Source of the DNA: Hippophae tibetana
Lineage: Eukaryota > Streptophyta > Magnoliopsida > Rosales > Elaeagnaceae
DNA: 64,000 nt
Direction: 5' to 3'
Assembly: GCA_037013495.1 (NCBI GenBank)
Contig: CM072808.1
Span: 11,571,319 to 11,635,318, forward strand
Below the pieces are notes generated by a model, which did no database searches, was not told the DNA's origin, and saw only the letters and a list, made by a program, of their open reading frames with translations. The first letter of the stretch is position 1. Every line of letters starts with the position of its first letter. Shown here in pieces: positions 47,409 through 59,964 of the stretch. The position numbers and the translations under genes were made by a program.

Positions 47409-48971
47409 GCAAGAAGCTAGATAGGGGTTGTAACGAGTGCTTAAAAAGCACTAAGTATTATGTGATCTTATGAACTTTAATGTCAAAATAGATTCATATT
47501 TGCATACTTTTATCATCATTTTAGCAAATCTATATTTTCAAAATTATGGATATATTTAGTTGTTTTTTAGTTATTTCTAGCTTCAAAAATTATTCAACTA
47601 TTAAATACTTGAAGAATTGTACTTGATAGCACTCAATTGCAACCATAAAAATAAGAGAATAACGTATGTAAGCTTTACATATGTATCAACCAAATTTAAG
47701 AGGGTTGAAATGCAAAAGAAGATGAAGACACGTAGAACAACATGGGCCGCAATAGTGCTTTAAATATGCCTTAGTACTAGACAATTGAATTATGATTTAA
47801 ACGAATATCAGACTAATGCATGTGATGGCTAGGATAAATGTGCGCTGTGATTTGTGACCATATGATCCATATATTTCTCTCTTTTGTTATGTGCCTCCAA
47901 ACTATAAATACCCTATCTCCCTTTTATATCAAAATCATCCTTTAGCTTCTATTTTCTCTCTTTTCTCTTTCTCTTTCTCTTTTCTTTGTTTTCTATTAGT
48001 TTTTTCTTCAAGTTCTTCTCTCCAATTTGTGATTTGATTAATTTTATGTTATAAATACTAGGTAATCACAGTTAGTGGTAGTAATAAGGAGATTTTTCAG
48101 ATAACAAATTGGTATAGAAGCTATCTATAAAATTACATTGAGGTATTAACATTAATTGTACATGTATCTTTAAGAATGTTATTTTTAATATATTGGCCAT
48201 TTATTAAATTGAACATGTCTCACTAACTATAATAATGGGATTTTAATTATGTTATTATGCTCGTGTAATACTAAAATAGGTTAATATTTTTAATAATTAT
48301 TAAACACGGATTATTTTCTATTCAACAATTTTATAAAATTTATTATTGATCGTAATAAATTTAAAATATGAAAATTAGGTTTTAAAAACATGAATCTAGA
48401 TCTAATTTATAGTTATACTTTATTAAAACTAATTTGGATAACTTGAATAAAAGTTTAACTTATCAGATCTAACTGAAGGCAACAAGTTAAATAATTTACT
48501 AATTTCTTAAAAAATGAACATAATTTAATTAAAATTAATTGATAAATTTGACCAAATGTGTTAAGTAATTTTAATTAACAACATTTAGTAGACCCAATTA
48601 CCAAATGCACCTTTTGTATATATAAGAAATAATTAATAAATATGGATTTATATTTTATTAACCTAATTAATTTTACCAAACATAATCCACTAGCTAAATA
48701 TCTCATTAATTCTCAATTGATTAATGAATTGTATGTCTACCTATAATTTCTATAAACGAATCTATATATTTTATTATTTTATGTTATTAGTGTTGATATT
48801 TTAAAACAAAAATTTTGTGACAGTGTATTTAGGTTTATTTTTTATTTTTAAGAATTTTGTTGAATTATTTAAAAACCACATAGTTCCTCTTTAGACTACT
48901 TTGGAAGTGTACTTATTATTTCTTACAAAATGTTTCGTGTACATACAAGTTGATTATGAAATACAAAACTG
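47409..48971 (+). repeat. L1-like polypurine tract and diverged 3' LTR
   Basis: CTAGCAAGAAGCTAGATAGGGG (47406 on, in part) is the purine tract. The LTR starts at 47431 (TAACGAGTGCTTAAAAAGCAC; the TG of TGATGAG has mutated) and can be followed to the U5 block GTGACAGTGTATTTAGG (about 48820), AACCACATAGTTCC (about 48880) and TTTCGTGTACATAC (about 48940). The LTR end CTCATCA is not reached; the 159-bp tandem repeat begins at about 48972. Confidence 0.7.
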
Positions 48972-49697
48972 GAGCACCAGCTTCTAACATCAAGGGATCA
49001 CTTCAAAGCATTACCTTAAGCTATGAGTAAAGAAGATCTTGGACATATTTCATAGCTCCAAAATATCAAAGAAACTAGCTTTCTTAAGCTATGATAGATT
49101 CAAAGCGAAATTGATCTTTCAAAGAGGGTCCATTATCAAATCCTAACCTCCAGGGATAACCTTAAAGTGTCACTTTAAGCTCATAATAAAAAATCTCTTA
49201 AACATGGTCCTTAGCTTCAAAATATCAAAGGGAATAGCTCACTCAAGCCATGATAGGTTTAATACAAAGTTGATCCTCTAAAAATGCTCCTAGATCAGCT
49301 CCTAACTTCCAGGGATCACTTAAAAGGATTACAATAATCTTCCAATAAAGAAGCTCTTGCATGTAATCCTTAACTTTTGAATATCAAAGGGACCAGCTCT
49401 CTCAAGCTAATGATTGGTTCAACGCGAACTTGATCCTCCAAAGAGGCTCCCAGATTAGGTCACAGCCTCTTAAGATCACTTCCAAATGTTACCTTAAGCT
49501 CCCAAGAAAGAAGCTCTTGGATATATTCCTTAACTTCAAAATATATAAGGGACTAGCTTCCATGAGCTATGATAGGTTCAATGTGAAGTTGATATTACAA
49601 ATAGATTCTAGGATTAGCTCATAGCCTTCGTGGATCATGTCAAAGCATTACCTTAAGCTCTCAATATAAAAGCACTAGGACATATTTTTTTCCCAAT
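48972..49697. repeat. 159-bp tandem repeat, about 4.6 copies
   Basis: A block with CTTCCAGGGATCACTT, CATTACCTTAAGCT, AAGAAGCTCTTGGACAT, CTTCAAAATATCAAAGGGA and AGCTATGATAGGTTCAA recurs. The GGGATCA word or its variant sits at 48994, 49153, 49312, 49472 and 49631, so the spacing is 159-160 bp. Copies differ by roughly a tenth to a fifth of positions. A short open frame (49430-49624) runs through one copy and is not considered coding. Confidence 0.85.
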
Positions 49698-51076
49698 ATC
49701 AACTCCAAATGTTGATGCTTGAGGGTTAAAACTCCAAGATACAGTCCCTAAACAAGATCAAAGCTTAGTAACTTACATCCAAAAATAGTTTTGAAGTTGG
49801 GAGCTAATTTTCAATATAGGTTTGACTTCAATATGAATCTCATAAAAAGAGTATCATATAAAAGGTAAACTTCATACAAGCCAATATGAAAGATGAAAAT
49901 AAATAAAGAATTTATTCAAAATTAAAGGCAACCTCCAAACAACAATTGTCTTAATGCATTTACTTGATGTGGCCTTGATCCACAGTCACTAGGTGTGGCA
50001 TGGATCCATAATTTGGAGGATGAAAAACTAGGTAAGGTGAGCTAAAAGGTATCTTATTTGACATAGCCTAAAAGGTAGCTATCCAATAAGTCTTGTATGG
50101 CCTAGGTGGTAACATCTTGGACTGTGTGGCTTGGAAGGTGGCATTCAAGAAAGCATAACCTTGGATAAATCATTCTAAGAAGCATAGCCCTCTGAGTGTG
50201 TCATGTTCTGATAAGCTCTAATCTTCCTTCATGTCTGAATACCTACCCTTTTGGATTAATGTTTGTTTGACCTACATCTATGCAGAATTAGTGACATCAT
50301 CAATGTGGCTATCCTAACTTGATTTCATTAGTTTTCCACCCTTGGGGTGGTTCCTTAAGGAGAACCATGTAAATCTTATTTAGACATGTGCCGTAGATCA
50401 CAATCATTGTAGGATGATTGATATCTTTGCTTTCTAGAGTTATAAAAGCTCAACGTTAGTTGATGTTTGGTAGACTAGGCTAGTGTACCTGGATGCTCTA
50501 CTTAGGAGTTCTTCCTAGTTGGCCTACCTAACTTGCTACCCTTTATACTACATGATAGAGTACATCTTCTAGGTGGATCAATAGATGCTTATTCTAGATG
50601 GCCTCTGCAAAGGTAGGCTAGTTAAGCTCTTCCTAAATGGCTATATCATCCGGACAATCTTGGGTGATTCCTATTCTGATGGGATTGGAAGTCTAATTTC
50701 CTTAGATAGTTAGGGTGACTAAAGCATAGTCCAACCTTGGATCTTGTTCCTACTCAGATGCTTCAAGAGGTTTCTCATCATGGATTTGTGGCTTAAAGGT
50801 GATCTGGGTACTCACTGATTAGGACCCAAAGTTAGGGCAACTAAACTTCATCTGAAGCTTCCCATTATCTAGAAGCATGTCAAGGATGGATGGCTATTCT
50901 GAGCACTATTTGTATCACTTACTTGCTATGAAAATAGGATGCAATCAAAAACATGTTGAGAATTCATTTGATTAACGTAATGGATCGGACTAGTATTTGA
51001 AGAAAAATATGGATGAAGAACATGATCAATGTTATGGAGTTTTTCATTAACTCAAATCGATTAAAACACTACATTT
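49698..51076 (-). other. Internal 5' region of a minus-strand Ty3 element, no clear gene
   Basis: It lies downstream, in minus-strand sense, of the primer site at 51077-51096. It is less AT-rich than its neighbours. The minus strand near 50360-50320 reads IYMVLLKEPPQGWKTN in one frame, but no domain was recognised with confidence. The tandem repeat at 48972-49697 may be part of the same element. Confidence 0.4.
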
Positions 51077-51096
51077 CTTCTCCATAGATGGCACCA
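51077..51096 (-). other. Primer-binding site, Tat/Ogre-like
   Basis: Minus-strand TGGTGCCATCTATGGAGAAG resembles the TGGCGCCGTCTGTGGGGA-type site seen in many plant Ty3 elements. It lies 2 bases from the LTR end, the usual spacing. Confidence 0.7.
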
Positions 51097-51098
51097 TA

Positions 51099-51589
51099 TG
51101 TTGAAGCCAATTTTTGTATTCATAACATTCCTCCTATGTTGATGGTTCAAGTCACTAGCAAAAATGTTAGAAGGAATGATACCATGGGATGTCACATCTA
51201 TTCCGATGTTTAAGTCAATTTCTCTATGAGTGAGCTTAGATCAAAGTAGACTTTGAGAGTTTGAGTGTTTGCTTATGTATACCTCTATTAGGTGGAGATC
51301 ACTCATTTATAAACTTGGACCAATGATAGTTTTATAAATAACTTATACTTATTAATTATTTAAATAAATATAATAATTAATATAAATTATTTAATATATT
51401 AATGACTCATAAATTTGAATTTGATTCATTAATATATATTTTGAAATAAATTCAAGAAACTTACCACAAATGACTTATTCTAAATTAAATATGAATTGAC
51501 TATAGGTTGATTGTATTATTTGATTTTTCAAATGTAATGTGGATTAACTAAATGGTGTCGTATGTAACAGGAGGTTTTTACATCCAACA
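51099..51589 (-). repeat. 5' LTR (491 bp) of a minus-strand Ty3 element
   Basis: On the minus strand it starts TGTTGGATGTAAAAACC (51589) and ends GGCTTCAACA (51099), so the ends form TGTTG/CAACA. The adjacent primer site supports the call. No second LTR of this kind was seen in the window, so the element is truncated. Confidence 0.75.
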
Positions 51590-54252
51590 TCAAATATGCC
51601 TCCTTTGCACTTTATTGTTATGTAAAAGGTGAATATGTCAAAAATAATAGATTTTATTAGAAAATAGTGCATAAATGAATCACGTATAAGTCATTGATGA
51701 ATAATTATATGATGATATTTAATTTTATTATTTTGATTGCAAATTTATATAAGGATTACAATTCTATAATTTATTTCATTAGAATTGTTCATTTGAAAGA
51801 TACGTTCATGATAGTGTTTTTGCTACATAGATATGTGTAACATTTAAAAGTAAATTATGTTTTTTTTAAATAATAATAATGTTTGAATATTAAAAGTTTT
51901 ATTTATTAATATAATCTTAATTATTGGTCAACAATAAAACATTAATAAAAAAACTATAATAATTCATTAAACAAATAAAATAATCTTTTCTATAATCCAT
52001 ATTATTATCATTCCTTCAAACAAATAATTTTTTTTAATTTGATCAATTAGAGCTTTAAAATTATTTTTATAAGAAAAAAGTTAACAAAATATTTATAAAA
52101 TTTACATTTTTAGGGTTCTTATAAATTTGTTCCAAAAATAATTCTAGTAATAATGCATCATTATCGGGTAGATTTTTGTTAAGATATATTTATTTTTTTA
52201 TACTTTAAATACTTATTTTTTCATTAATATTATTAATATTAAATATAAAAATTCTGACATATAATTTATTTCTATTAACATTAATTTTGTTTCTATTAAG
52301 TTATTAGTAGTATTAAAATTTAAGTACACTTTCATATATAAATATTTTCATATATAAAACTATATGTTTCTTGTGAAAGTTTGATTCAAAAGATAAATAT
52401 TTTCAATAATATTGACATTTATTACCCTTTTACAACAAACTTAATTTATTCTATATTGTTGCTCATAAAGTTTTCTAATATGTAACCATTTATTTTATAT
52501 GGAATAATATTCTTACTTTAAGATGAATTAAATGTAGTCCAATTATAATTTTATATTTTTAATTTTTATATAACTGAAATGAAAAATTATATAAAATAGA
52601 TTATAAAAATTTTAATACAACAAATAGTATCCTAAAGTTTTAATCATTGCTTATATTTTTTTAATTACTTTGATCACATTTTAAGAAATCATAGAAATTG
52701 AAATAATGTGTTTTGAAGAAAATATTATATTTTTTAAAACTAATATAATTTTTTTTATATTATTATCAATTTTAATTGTACGGTAACATGAATATATATT
52801 GCCTTATATCAATTTGTTTGATATAATATTATTTTCTTTACAAATATTAGTAAATTCAAATTTATATTAAAAAATTTGATATATTACTTTTATATTTTTT
52901 TTTTTACATTTTTAACTACAATCATATAAGTCAAAACACTCTTTAATTAATAAAATGAAAAATTTAAATGAAAAAATAAACTACAATTTTTTTAATAAAA
53001 ATTGACTAAATTGTAATAAAATTTTGTACTAGGATTTGAGATCGTGTTTGATTGTTTCATTAATAACAATAAGAATGATGATAACAATAATTTGACGTAT
53101 TAATGTATTTAGTTTGCCTATTAATTTGTAATAAAATATAAAACATTCAAAATGTATTAGGAATATTCATTCCTCTCATACTGCTAGTGAATATACTTAA
53201 GTGTTTTATTTTTCTTACATATTTATATAATTATTTATTATTTTATTTTATTTAAAAATTAAAAAAATTCTCTTATTATTTTGATTCATTTATAAATTTA
53301 TAAATTTTACATTAATATTTATTATTATTTTGACTCATTTATAATTTTATAAATTTTATTTAGATATTGATGATAATTTTGATTTAATTAAAAATATATA
53401 TATAATTATAATATTATTATTATTTTTATTAAATTAAATCCTTGTTATTATTCTCATTTCAACTATATTGTTATTCAATTAGTCAAATATTACCCGATTG
53501 TAACCCTAGTAACAATAAAATTACGCTATAACAAAAAAAAGATTATTATAAATTTTATGTATTATTTTTATATTAATTACAAGTAACTTACTATATTTTT
53601 CTTCTTATTTTTATTGATTTTTGTTGCTTATCCGAGAATAAGGCACATGTAGGGTTTTTACTGTACTTGTATTGGAAGTATAGGGCAGACAAAAAAGAGA
53701 ATTACATGGAGGGAATCCAGAATTAGGTAGTGCCAGTATGTTTAACCTGTCGTGTCTAGTCACACTCAAAATTCGTAGCATTCATGGCATTCATGCAAAG
53801 GAAATTCATATATTTACCCATCAATGTATTCAATTTGTCCAGACCTGCTAAGTCCTAAAAAAAAAAAATTAATTAATTTGTCGAGACCATTTATAATTAA
53901 AAAAAAATGTATTAATAATAAGAGGATATATTAGGGTCTCATTAATTAGCAAGAAGAAAAGAAAATATTAAGATGTCATATTTTTCAAAAATAAAATAAA
54001 AAAAAAAGTTAAACTATTAGTTTTGACTCAAGTAAAAAAACTTTTGCTGTCACCTATCCTAATAAAAATAACCTATTCTGACCACAAGTTTATATTATAT
54101 CCCGTTGTGATAATGACAAAACCATAGCCAAAGTAGTTTCATATTTTTTAATCATTAAGCCACTCTAGTTTCATAAAAACATAATGTTATTGAAGAAAAA
54201 AATAAATATCAGGAAGAGACAGCTCATATTTTCCTCGTCAAGATAAAATAGG

Positions 54253-54313
<61 letters not shown>

Positions 54314-55605
54314 CATGAAAAATATAATAGCCCTGCTAACATAAAAAACAAAAGTTGCTTCACAATATATATTAATTAAAAGGCTCTGTAAAGGTAGCTG
54401 GGGAACAAGGAAAAATTATATATATATATATAACACAACACAAAATAGCACTAGTATATATATATATAATAAATACTTCTGCTTGTTCAAAAATAATATT
54501 TTAACTTCTATATAGATGTAAATGTTTTATTCATTTATAATTTATATATAAATAAATTTATATATTACGTATAGTATATACATATAATATATATAAATTT
54601 TATGTGAAAATAATTTAAAAGAGTTGGGTACATTAATAAATAATACATAATATTTTTAAGATATATTATTTATGCTTTAATAAAAATGAGCCCATATATA
54701 CAATAAATTAAATATTGAATGGAATAATCTACCAATCCTGCATAAATTTGTCTCCTGTAAAACTTTCCATGCTATTTTAGATCCTCATAAAAATAATATT
54801 ATCAATTGATTTTTATTAATTAAAAGTTATAATTGATAGACAATACACATTATGTTAATAAAAAAAGGAAGAAATTTACTAAATATATACGTTGAAAACA
54901 TGTAAGTTCTCATTTTTCTTAAAAGATACAAGAAAAGTATTATTTAATCAATTAATTTGAAAATCGTAATTTTTTTATTTATTAAGATGTGAGTGAATGA
55001 TGAAAATACAGCCATTTAAAATTCTTTATTAATAAAAATATTTTAGTTTTTATAAATAAAAAAATTGAATAATATTTTTTTATAAGTAAAAAAATTAATT
55101 ACTAAGGATAAAATAATATATTTTGTAGTACTACGTACAACAAAATAAACTGATAATCAAATCAGACTTGACTGGCCAAATTAAAGGAAGAGGTCAGGGT
55201 TGAGAGGATTGACCTGCTTCTCCTTGATCTTGGACCAAATTCAGTGCCCAAAAGGTAAAAATTAAAATCACCAGATTCTCCGAACCTCCCAACTATGAAA
55301 TTAAATAATACCAAGATTGATTATGACTGATGATCAAATTAAAGCCTAGAGTATTAAGATAATTAATACAGAAACAGAGAGAAATAGAGTAAATTAAAGA
55401 CCAAAAGGCACATAGAGATCGATCAGCGAGTGCAAATTAAAGGGATTGAACCTAGCTTAGCTAGCTAAAACTGATCACTAGATCTCAATATTAATTTCCT
55501 CCATACCACCTTTTCTTCAATATAAAATCATAATTCATGAAAAAGGTATTATATAAAAATTAAAATAAATAGTAAGATCCATGTGTAAAATGAACTCGAT
55601 CTATC
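51590..55605. other. AT-rich intergenic DNA downstream of the BOP gene
   Basis: No coding region or recognisable repeat family. A/T tracts dominate 51600-53600. A somewhat less AT-rich part at 55150-55480 lies just past the BOP stop and could include its 3' untranslated region. I see no canonical AATAAA on the minus strand close to the stop, but plant signals are loose. Confidence 0.5.
54257..54311. repeat. (AT)n microsatellite
   Basis: An uninterrupted run of about 27 AT units. Shorter TA runs follow at about 54418-54431 and 54456-54469. Confidence 0.95.
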
Positions 55606-57673
55606 TTAGAATTCATGATGAGAGTGGCGATACATTGTCGAGTCTTCACATCCACCCTGAGAATGAGACCCATGTGATGATCTGTTCATTTGATCTTCCC
55701 TATTACTGCTATGATCATCATCACTATCCATTCTCGAATTCAATTGGTTTGACGTTGAATTTGTAGCTGCTCCAAGATTAAGATAAACCAACCTCGAATC
55801 CACATTCAAATTTGGAGAATAAATACTACTAGTAGTTGAACAAAGAGATGGTACTGGTACTGGCACTGGTACATTAGTATTAGCATTAATATTAGTATTA
55901 TCAGCTTCTTCACGAGAAAGAACAAGAGCAGCTGATTGAACAAGCTCAAGACAGAGCCTAAGCTTGTTTGGTTCTATATGAGCTAACCCAGGAACAGCTC
56001 CTTTGAATAGAAAATCTGAAGTTAGGGTTCTAAGAAGATCTAAAGGAGTAATTCCATCAATAGTTCTAACATTTGGATCAGCATGATGATCAAGTAATAC
56101 AGCAACCATATCAGGAGATACCATTTCAGCAGCAATATGAAGTGGTGTTTTACCTGCTGGTCCAGCTGGATAGTTAACATCTGCTGCACCAAGTTCAAGC
56201 AGTGCTTTTACAACTTCTCTACTACAATTCTCAACTGCATAATGTAAAGCCAATGCTTCATCTAGATTAAGTCCTTCACCCATTACCATTAATTTCACAA
56301 GTTCTACATCTGATGAGTCTAATGCTCTTCTCATTCGTCGGATTTTTTGATCCTCGAGATCGGCTGCAGTAGAGCTGAGATCATGGTGGTGGCGACGGTG
56401 GTGGTGGTGGTGATGGTGGTGGTGGTGGTGGTGACCGTGTGGTGACATTAAGGAATTGTGACGAGCAATAGATGTTTTGAGACGAAGCTCTTCAATTTTG
56501 GCAACAATGTCAATTGGTAGGTGTTTGGCTAAGACTTCAGGAGGTAAGCCAGATTTAGCAACAAGGTGGGAACATGTTGTCCAGAGTTGGTGCATGTCTT
56601 GTTTCCTTGAAGCTAAGAGTACTTTCATTACATCTTCAATCGATGCTTTTTCAACAATGCTTGCCAATTGTTTCTGCGTTGTGATCAAGAAATTACATCA
56701 ATTAATTAACAAATTATGAGATGAATGTGTATTAGGATAATATTAGTTAATTAGTGTGATTAATCATTGATTACATTTAAGAAATCCTAACATTGATTTT
56801 AACTTATAACTGGGTGAATATAATTGAAATATATAGAGTGTGGTACATGCCTCTTAAACTAAGCAATATAATAGTTAGACATTAGTCTCCTCTTAATTTC
56901 TCAATCTAAAATAATAAATATATTTTCAATTGCCTTATAATGCAATGGCATATGATCCAAGTGGCTACTAAGAAGACTTGATTCAAATCCTATCAAATAT
57001 AAACGTGTAAGTATAATATGTTACCTAAAAATAAAAAATAAAAATCATAAATATATGGTAGAAATTATGTGTTTTTATATTGGAAAACATAAAATGAGAA
57101 TAAAATAAAATAAAACAGATTATTTGTTTCCTTTGGATTAATTAGGGAAATAATAAAAGGATAACTTTACTGTGACCGGAGGAGGAAGAACATGGATTGT
57201 TGATGTAATTTTTTTTTTTTTTTTTTTGTGGTAGCATGGATTATTGATGTGGAACGATATAATTTTCAAATCAAAGCGTAAAAAAATCGAATTTTTATTA
57301 AGTTCAACAGTCAAGTAAAAATTAACGATGAAATTAATTAACTATAAGTGGAAATTACTAGAATTAACAACGGTATATTAGATCCAAAATGTAGAAATAA
57401 TTAATAAAAAAAAATCATCGATCTTCGACTATTATCGGAAGAATATTATCAATTAAAAACAGTATTAGCTTTTGAGAGACATAGTTAAAACTCCCAGATA
57501 AGCAAGAGAAAAATGGGAACATTGAATAGTATTACCCAAAAAGAAAAGAAATTTTTTTTTTTAGTTAATTTTTCATCCCAGAAACTCCAAGTTCCACTTC
57601 CCAAAAACGAAACCAACAAAACTTTTTCTCAAAACATAAGACTGATGCAACTTCACACTGACCAAGAGAGATA

Positions 57674-57711
<38 letters not shown>

Positions 57712-58256
57712 AAGCAACTACATACAATAAACCAAGCTTAGCAAACAATTAACCAAACCTGAGTGAGCAATGCAAGCTGTTCAACGCCAAAAGATCTAGC
57801 GGCAGCAAGAGTATCAAGTGCGAGATCAACGGCTGATGTGCAATGAGTATGCCAACAACCTCTCTCCCCACAATTAGGCCTTGGTTCGTGCTTTTGAGGA
57901 ACTATTGAGACTTGACCACTGTACAAAAACTGTAAAAGCAACATGAACACCTCGTAACTAACTGAGTTCAGTGGTATACAAATCTGTGAGCTTCCGGGTC
58001 GAGACGACGACGTTGAAGCTCCTGATCCACCACCACCACCCGGGTTTAATATCCTCGAACTCATACCCGATTGAGGCGAGTCAGGTCCGCAGAAAAATTT
58101 ACGAAAGAAAAGGCTTCGAGCTGCGAGGATACAACGATGGGCATGGACTAAACGACCCTCAACACTGAAAGTAACATCGCTGAAGGCTTGACCGTTGATG
58201 AGCAAGTTGAGGTAGTCCAAAGACAGAGATCTTAAAGACTCGTCAAGACTACTCAT
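55606..58256 (-). CDS. BOP: BLADE-ON-PETIOLE (NPR5/6-like) BTB-ankyrin transcriptional co-regulator
   Basis: Two exons, 58256-57759 (166 codons) and 56673-55606 (355 codons and TAA), give a 521-residue protein; the split after LLTQ, with CAG|GT donor and GCAG|AAA acceptor, is in phase 0. ATG at 58256 (MSSLDESLRSLS) is chosen because family members start there. Domains: BTB/POZ at about 18-120, with a Gly/Ser-rich insert at 64-92; a C2HC site at Cys129, Cys134, His136, Cys139; an NPR-type helical region to about 240; a His-rich stretch at 245-263 with 12 consecutive His; ankyrin repeats at about 277-382 (TPLHIAAEMVSPDMVAVLLD); and the BOP C-terminal motif VDSRLVYLNLGA at 457-468. BOP proteins lack a DNA-binding domain, bind TGA bZIP factors in the nucleus, serve in CUL3 ubiquitin ligases, and control leaf base, floral organ and abscission-zone boundaries. 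It is longer than Arabidopsis BOP1/2 (467 and 491) through low-complexity parts. All conserved blocks are intact, so it is very probably functional. Confidence 0.96.
57192..57250. mobile_element. Possible minimal poly(A) retroinsertion in the BOP intron
   Basis: A run of 19 T (57209-57227) and GTGGTAGC lie between two direct repeats, ATGGATTGTTGATGT (57192-57206) and ATGGATTATTGATGT (57236-57250), which differ at one of 15 bases. This is what target-primed retroposition leaves when almost only the poly(A) tail is inserted. Confidence 0.45.
57678..57708. repeat. (GA)15 microsatellite in the BOP intron
   Basis: 31 bases of alternating GA (CT on the gene's strand) close to the splice donor. Together with 58552-58570 it flanks exon 1. 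Confidence 0.95.
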
Positions 58257-58621
58257 CTCTTTCTTTTTGATCAATCAATTTTCGATTGTAATTTTAGGGT
58301 ACTTGTAATTTGTTTGTATTATGATAAAAAAAAAGTAATCAAAAGGAGAGAATATGTATAAAAATAATATAAAGGTAGTCAGTTAAGAGCAACGTAGGGA
58401 TGAAGAATATGTATTTTGTATCCTAATTTGCTCTTATTGTTGTTGTGTTGTTGCTCAAAGGGATGAAGAGAGACGAGTACTGTTGATGTTGTTTTTGTGA
58501 GATTCTCTTCTGTGTCTCGATGGAGTGGTGGGGATAATGGTAGATATTTTTAGAGAGAGAGAGAGAGAGACTGAGTAGGGGGCAATTTGGGTGGCTAGTC
58601 TGGGCGGCTGAGGTATTTAAA
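58257..58621 (-). promoter_or_regulatory. BOP 5' untranslated region and core promoter (predicted)
   Basis: Upstream of the ATG the sequence loses its extreme AT bias for about 350 bp, as plant 5' leaders often do. A TATA-like TTTAAATA lies on the gene strand at 58614-58621. A pure GA/TC run lies at 58552-58570, where a transcript starting about 30 bp past the TATA box would contain it. GA/TC runs are known binding sites for plant BBR/BPC proteins. The start site itself is not visible from sequence. Confidence 0.45.
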
Positions 58622-59335
58622 ATAAAATATTTATTTTTACAATTATTTTTGTTATTTTAAAGTAAAATTGTATGAAAATTTATTTTTATTATTAATTATA
58701 ATTTAATAATATATTATTATATAAAATTATAGTTAATAATTTATAATTGTTGTGATAACACTTTAAGACTTTAATAATTAAGTTAGTAAAAATATAACTA
58801 CCTTTAATATAAAATAGAATTACTAGATTTATTGTTAAATAATAATGTTGGAAAAGGGGAAGAAAATGATGGGAGTTGTCTGTAGGAAATTAATACAGTG
58901 TAAAGAAAATATATACATGTATTTAAAGATTATAAAAATGCATGATTAGCAGTTTGTGATCTTTACTATTAATGGCCAAATAATATGCTTATTTGAGTTT
59001 ATAGATAAGATGTTAAGAAAAGAGAATTAAATTTTTAACCTAGAAATGGAAAGAAAGTTAAAGTGACTAAATGCTATAGGCAATATGATGGTGATTTGTT
59101 ATACTTCATTTTGATTATGCTGACCGCTATACTTTTAGTCTCTAAACCACTTTTAAAGATAAGCATATTTTTTTTCCTTTTCAATGAAAAAAATATTTTT
59201 TATTACTTAAATTTATACTAATAATTTATCAATAAATAATATCAAAATCACGTTATTATCTCACATGTTTAAGTTACAATCAATCAAAATATATATACCA
59301 TTACTCTTTTTATAATTAACTAACTAATTTCTCTA

Positions 59336-59367
<32 letters not shown>

Positions 59368-59574
59368 TAATGGGATGTAATTATGCCCGCTAGTATTTTT
59401 ATTTTATTTTTTTTATCTTTAAGATTAAACCATATCACATGTTACTTTTTTTTCTCTCCCCAATATTGCTTTGACGGCTTCATGTCTTGTTTTGATAGAC
59501 AAACAAATATTTGTTGAGACCTGGTACCTCATAAATAATATGCTTCACATACATTTTGTGTAGTATTGGCAACC
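58622..59574. other. AT-rich upstream region of BOP, nothing further seen
   Basis: No gene. An (AAT)n run lies at about 59335-59364. This is the distal promoter side of BOP, up to the edge of the CACTA remnant. Confidence 0.5.
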
Positions 59575-59614
59575 AATCAACAAGACAAAAACAGATTATT
59601 AAAGTAGATTAAAA

Positions 59615-59785
59615 ACCAATTTTAAATTAATTTAAAGTTGATAAGATAAACTGATTTTAAATTGAAAGATTTTAAATTTAAAGTCGATTTACGTGTTGAA
59701 CTGACTTTAAATTTAAAGTCGGTTCACGCACTGAATCGACTTTAAATTTAAAATCGATTTAACGCGTGAACTGATTTTAAATTAT
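59615..59785. repeat. Palindromic subterminal repeats of the CACTA remnant
   Basis: Four or more copies of a unit with core GACTTTAAATTTAAAGTC, itself a perfect palindrome at about 59702-59719, joined by TTCACGC/TTTACGTGTTGAA-type spacers; variants at about 59652, 59671-59690, 59740 and 59771. Arrays of short repeats in both orientations near the ends are the binding sites of CACTA accessory transposition proteins. Confidence 0.65.
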
Positions 59786-59964
59786 GTATTTTTGTTTACA
59801 TATTTTACTCATTTTCTATTATATTCAAAACATGTATTCGATCACATAATAACAGGAAAAAACCAAAATATTTTTAAAAGATTTTAGATACTACAAATAA
59901 TTGAAAAATTAAATATTAATTATTTAAAAATTAAATTTATTACAAAAAAATAATTTACATACAA

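Larger units (their letters stand above)
56674..57758 (-). other. BOP intron (1085 bp)
   Basis: Single phase-0 intron with donor GTTTGG and acceptor ACGCAG. It holds a GA/TC microsatellite 50 bp past the donor (57678-57708), a 19-base T run with flanking direct repeats (57192-57250) and AT-rich filler. The position agrees with the intron known in BOP/NPR5-6 genes. Confidence 0.93.

Noticed and set aside
48972-49697. CRISPR-like regular array
   Set aside because: The units are directly adjacent 159-bp copies with no unique spacers, in a plant nuclear context.
54257-54311. Long TA run as an origin or regulatory site
   Set aside because: A simple microsatellite is enough to explain it; no other signal is nearby.
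56477-56719. 80-codon plus-strand frame
   Set aside because: It is antisense to BOP exon 2 and only reflects that exon's codon pattern. The same holds for frames at 55581-55766 and 57971-58168.
58257-58274. Six extra codons (MIKKKE) before the BOP start
   Set aside because: The upstream first codon is TTG, not ATG. The ATG at 58256 aligns with the start of known BOP proteins.
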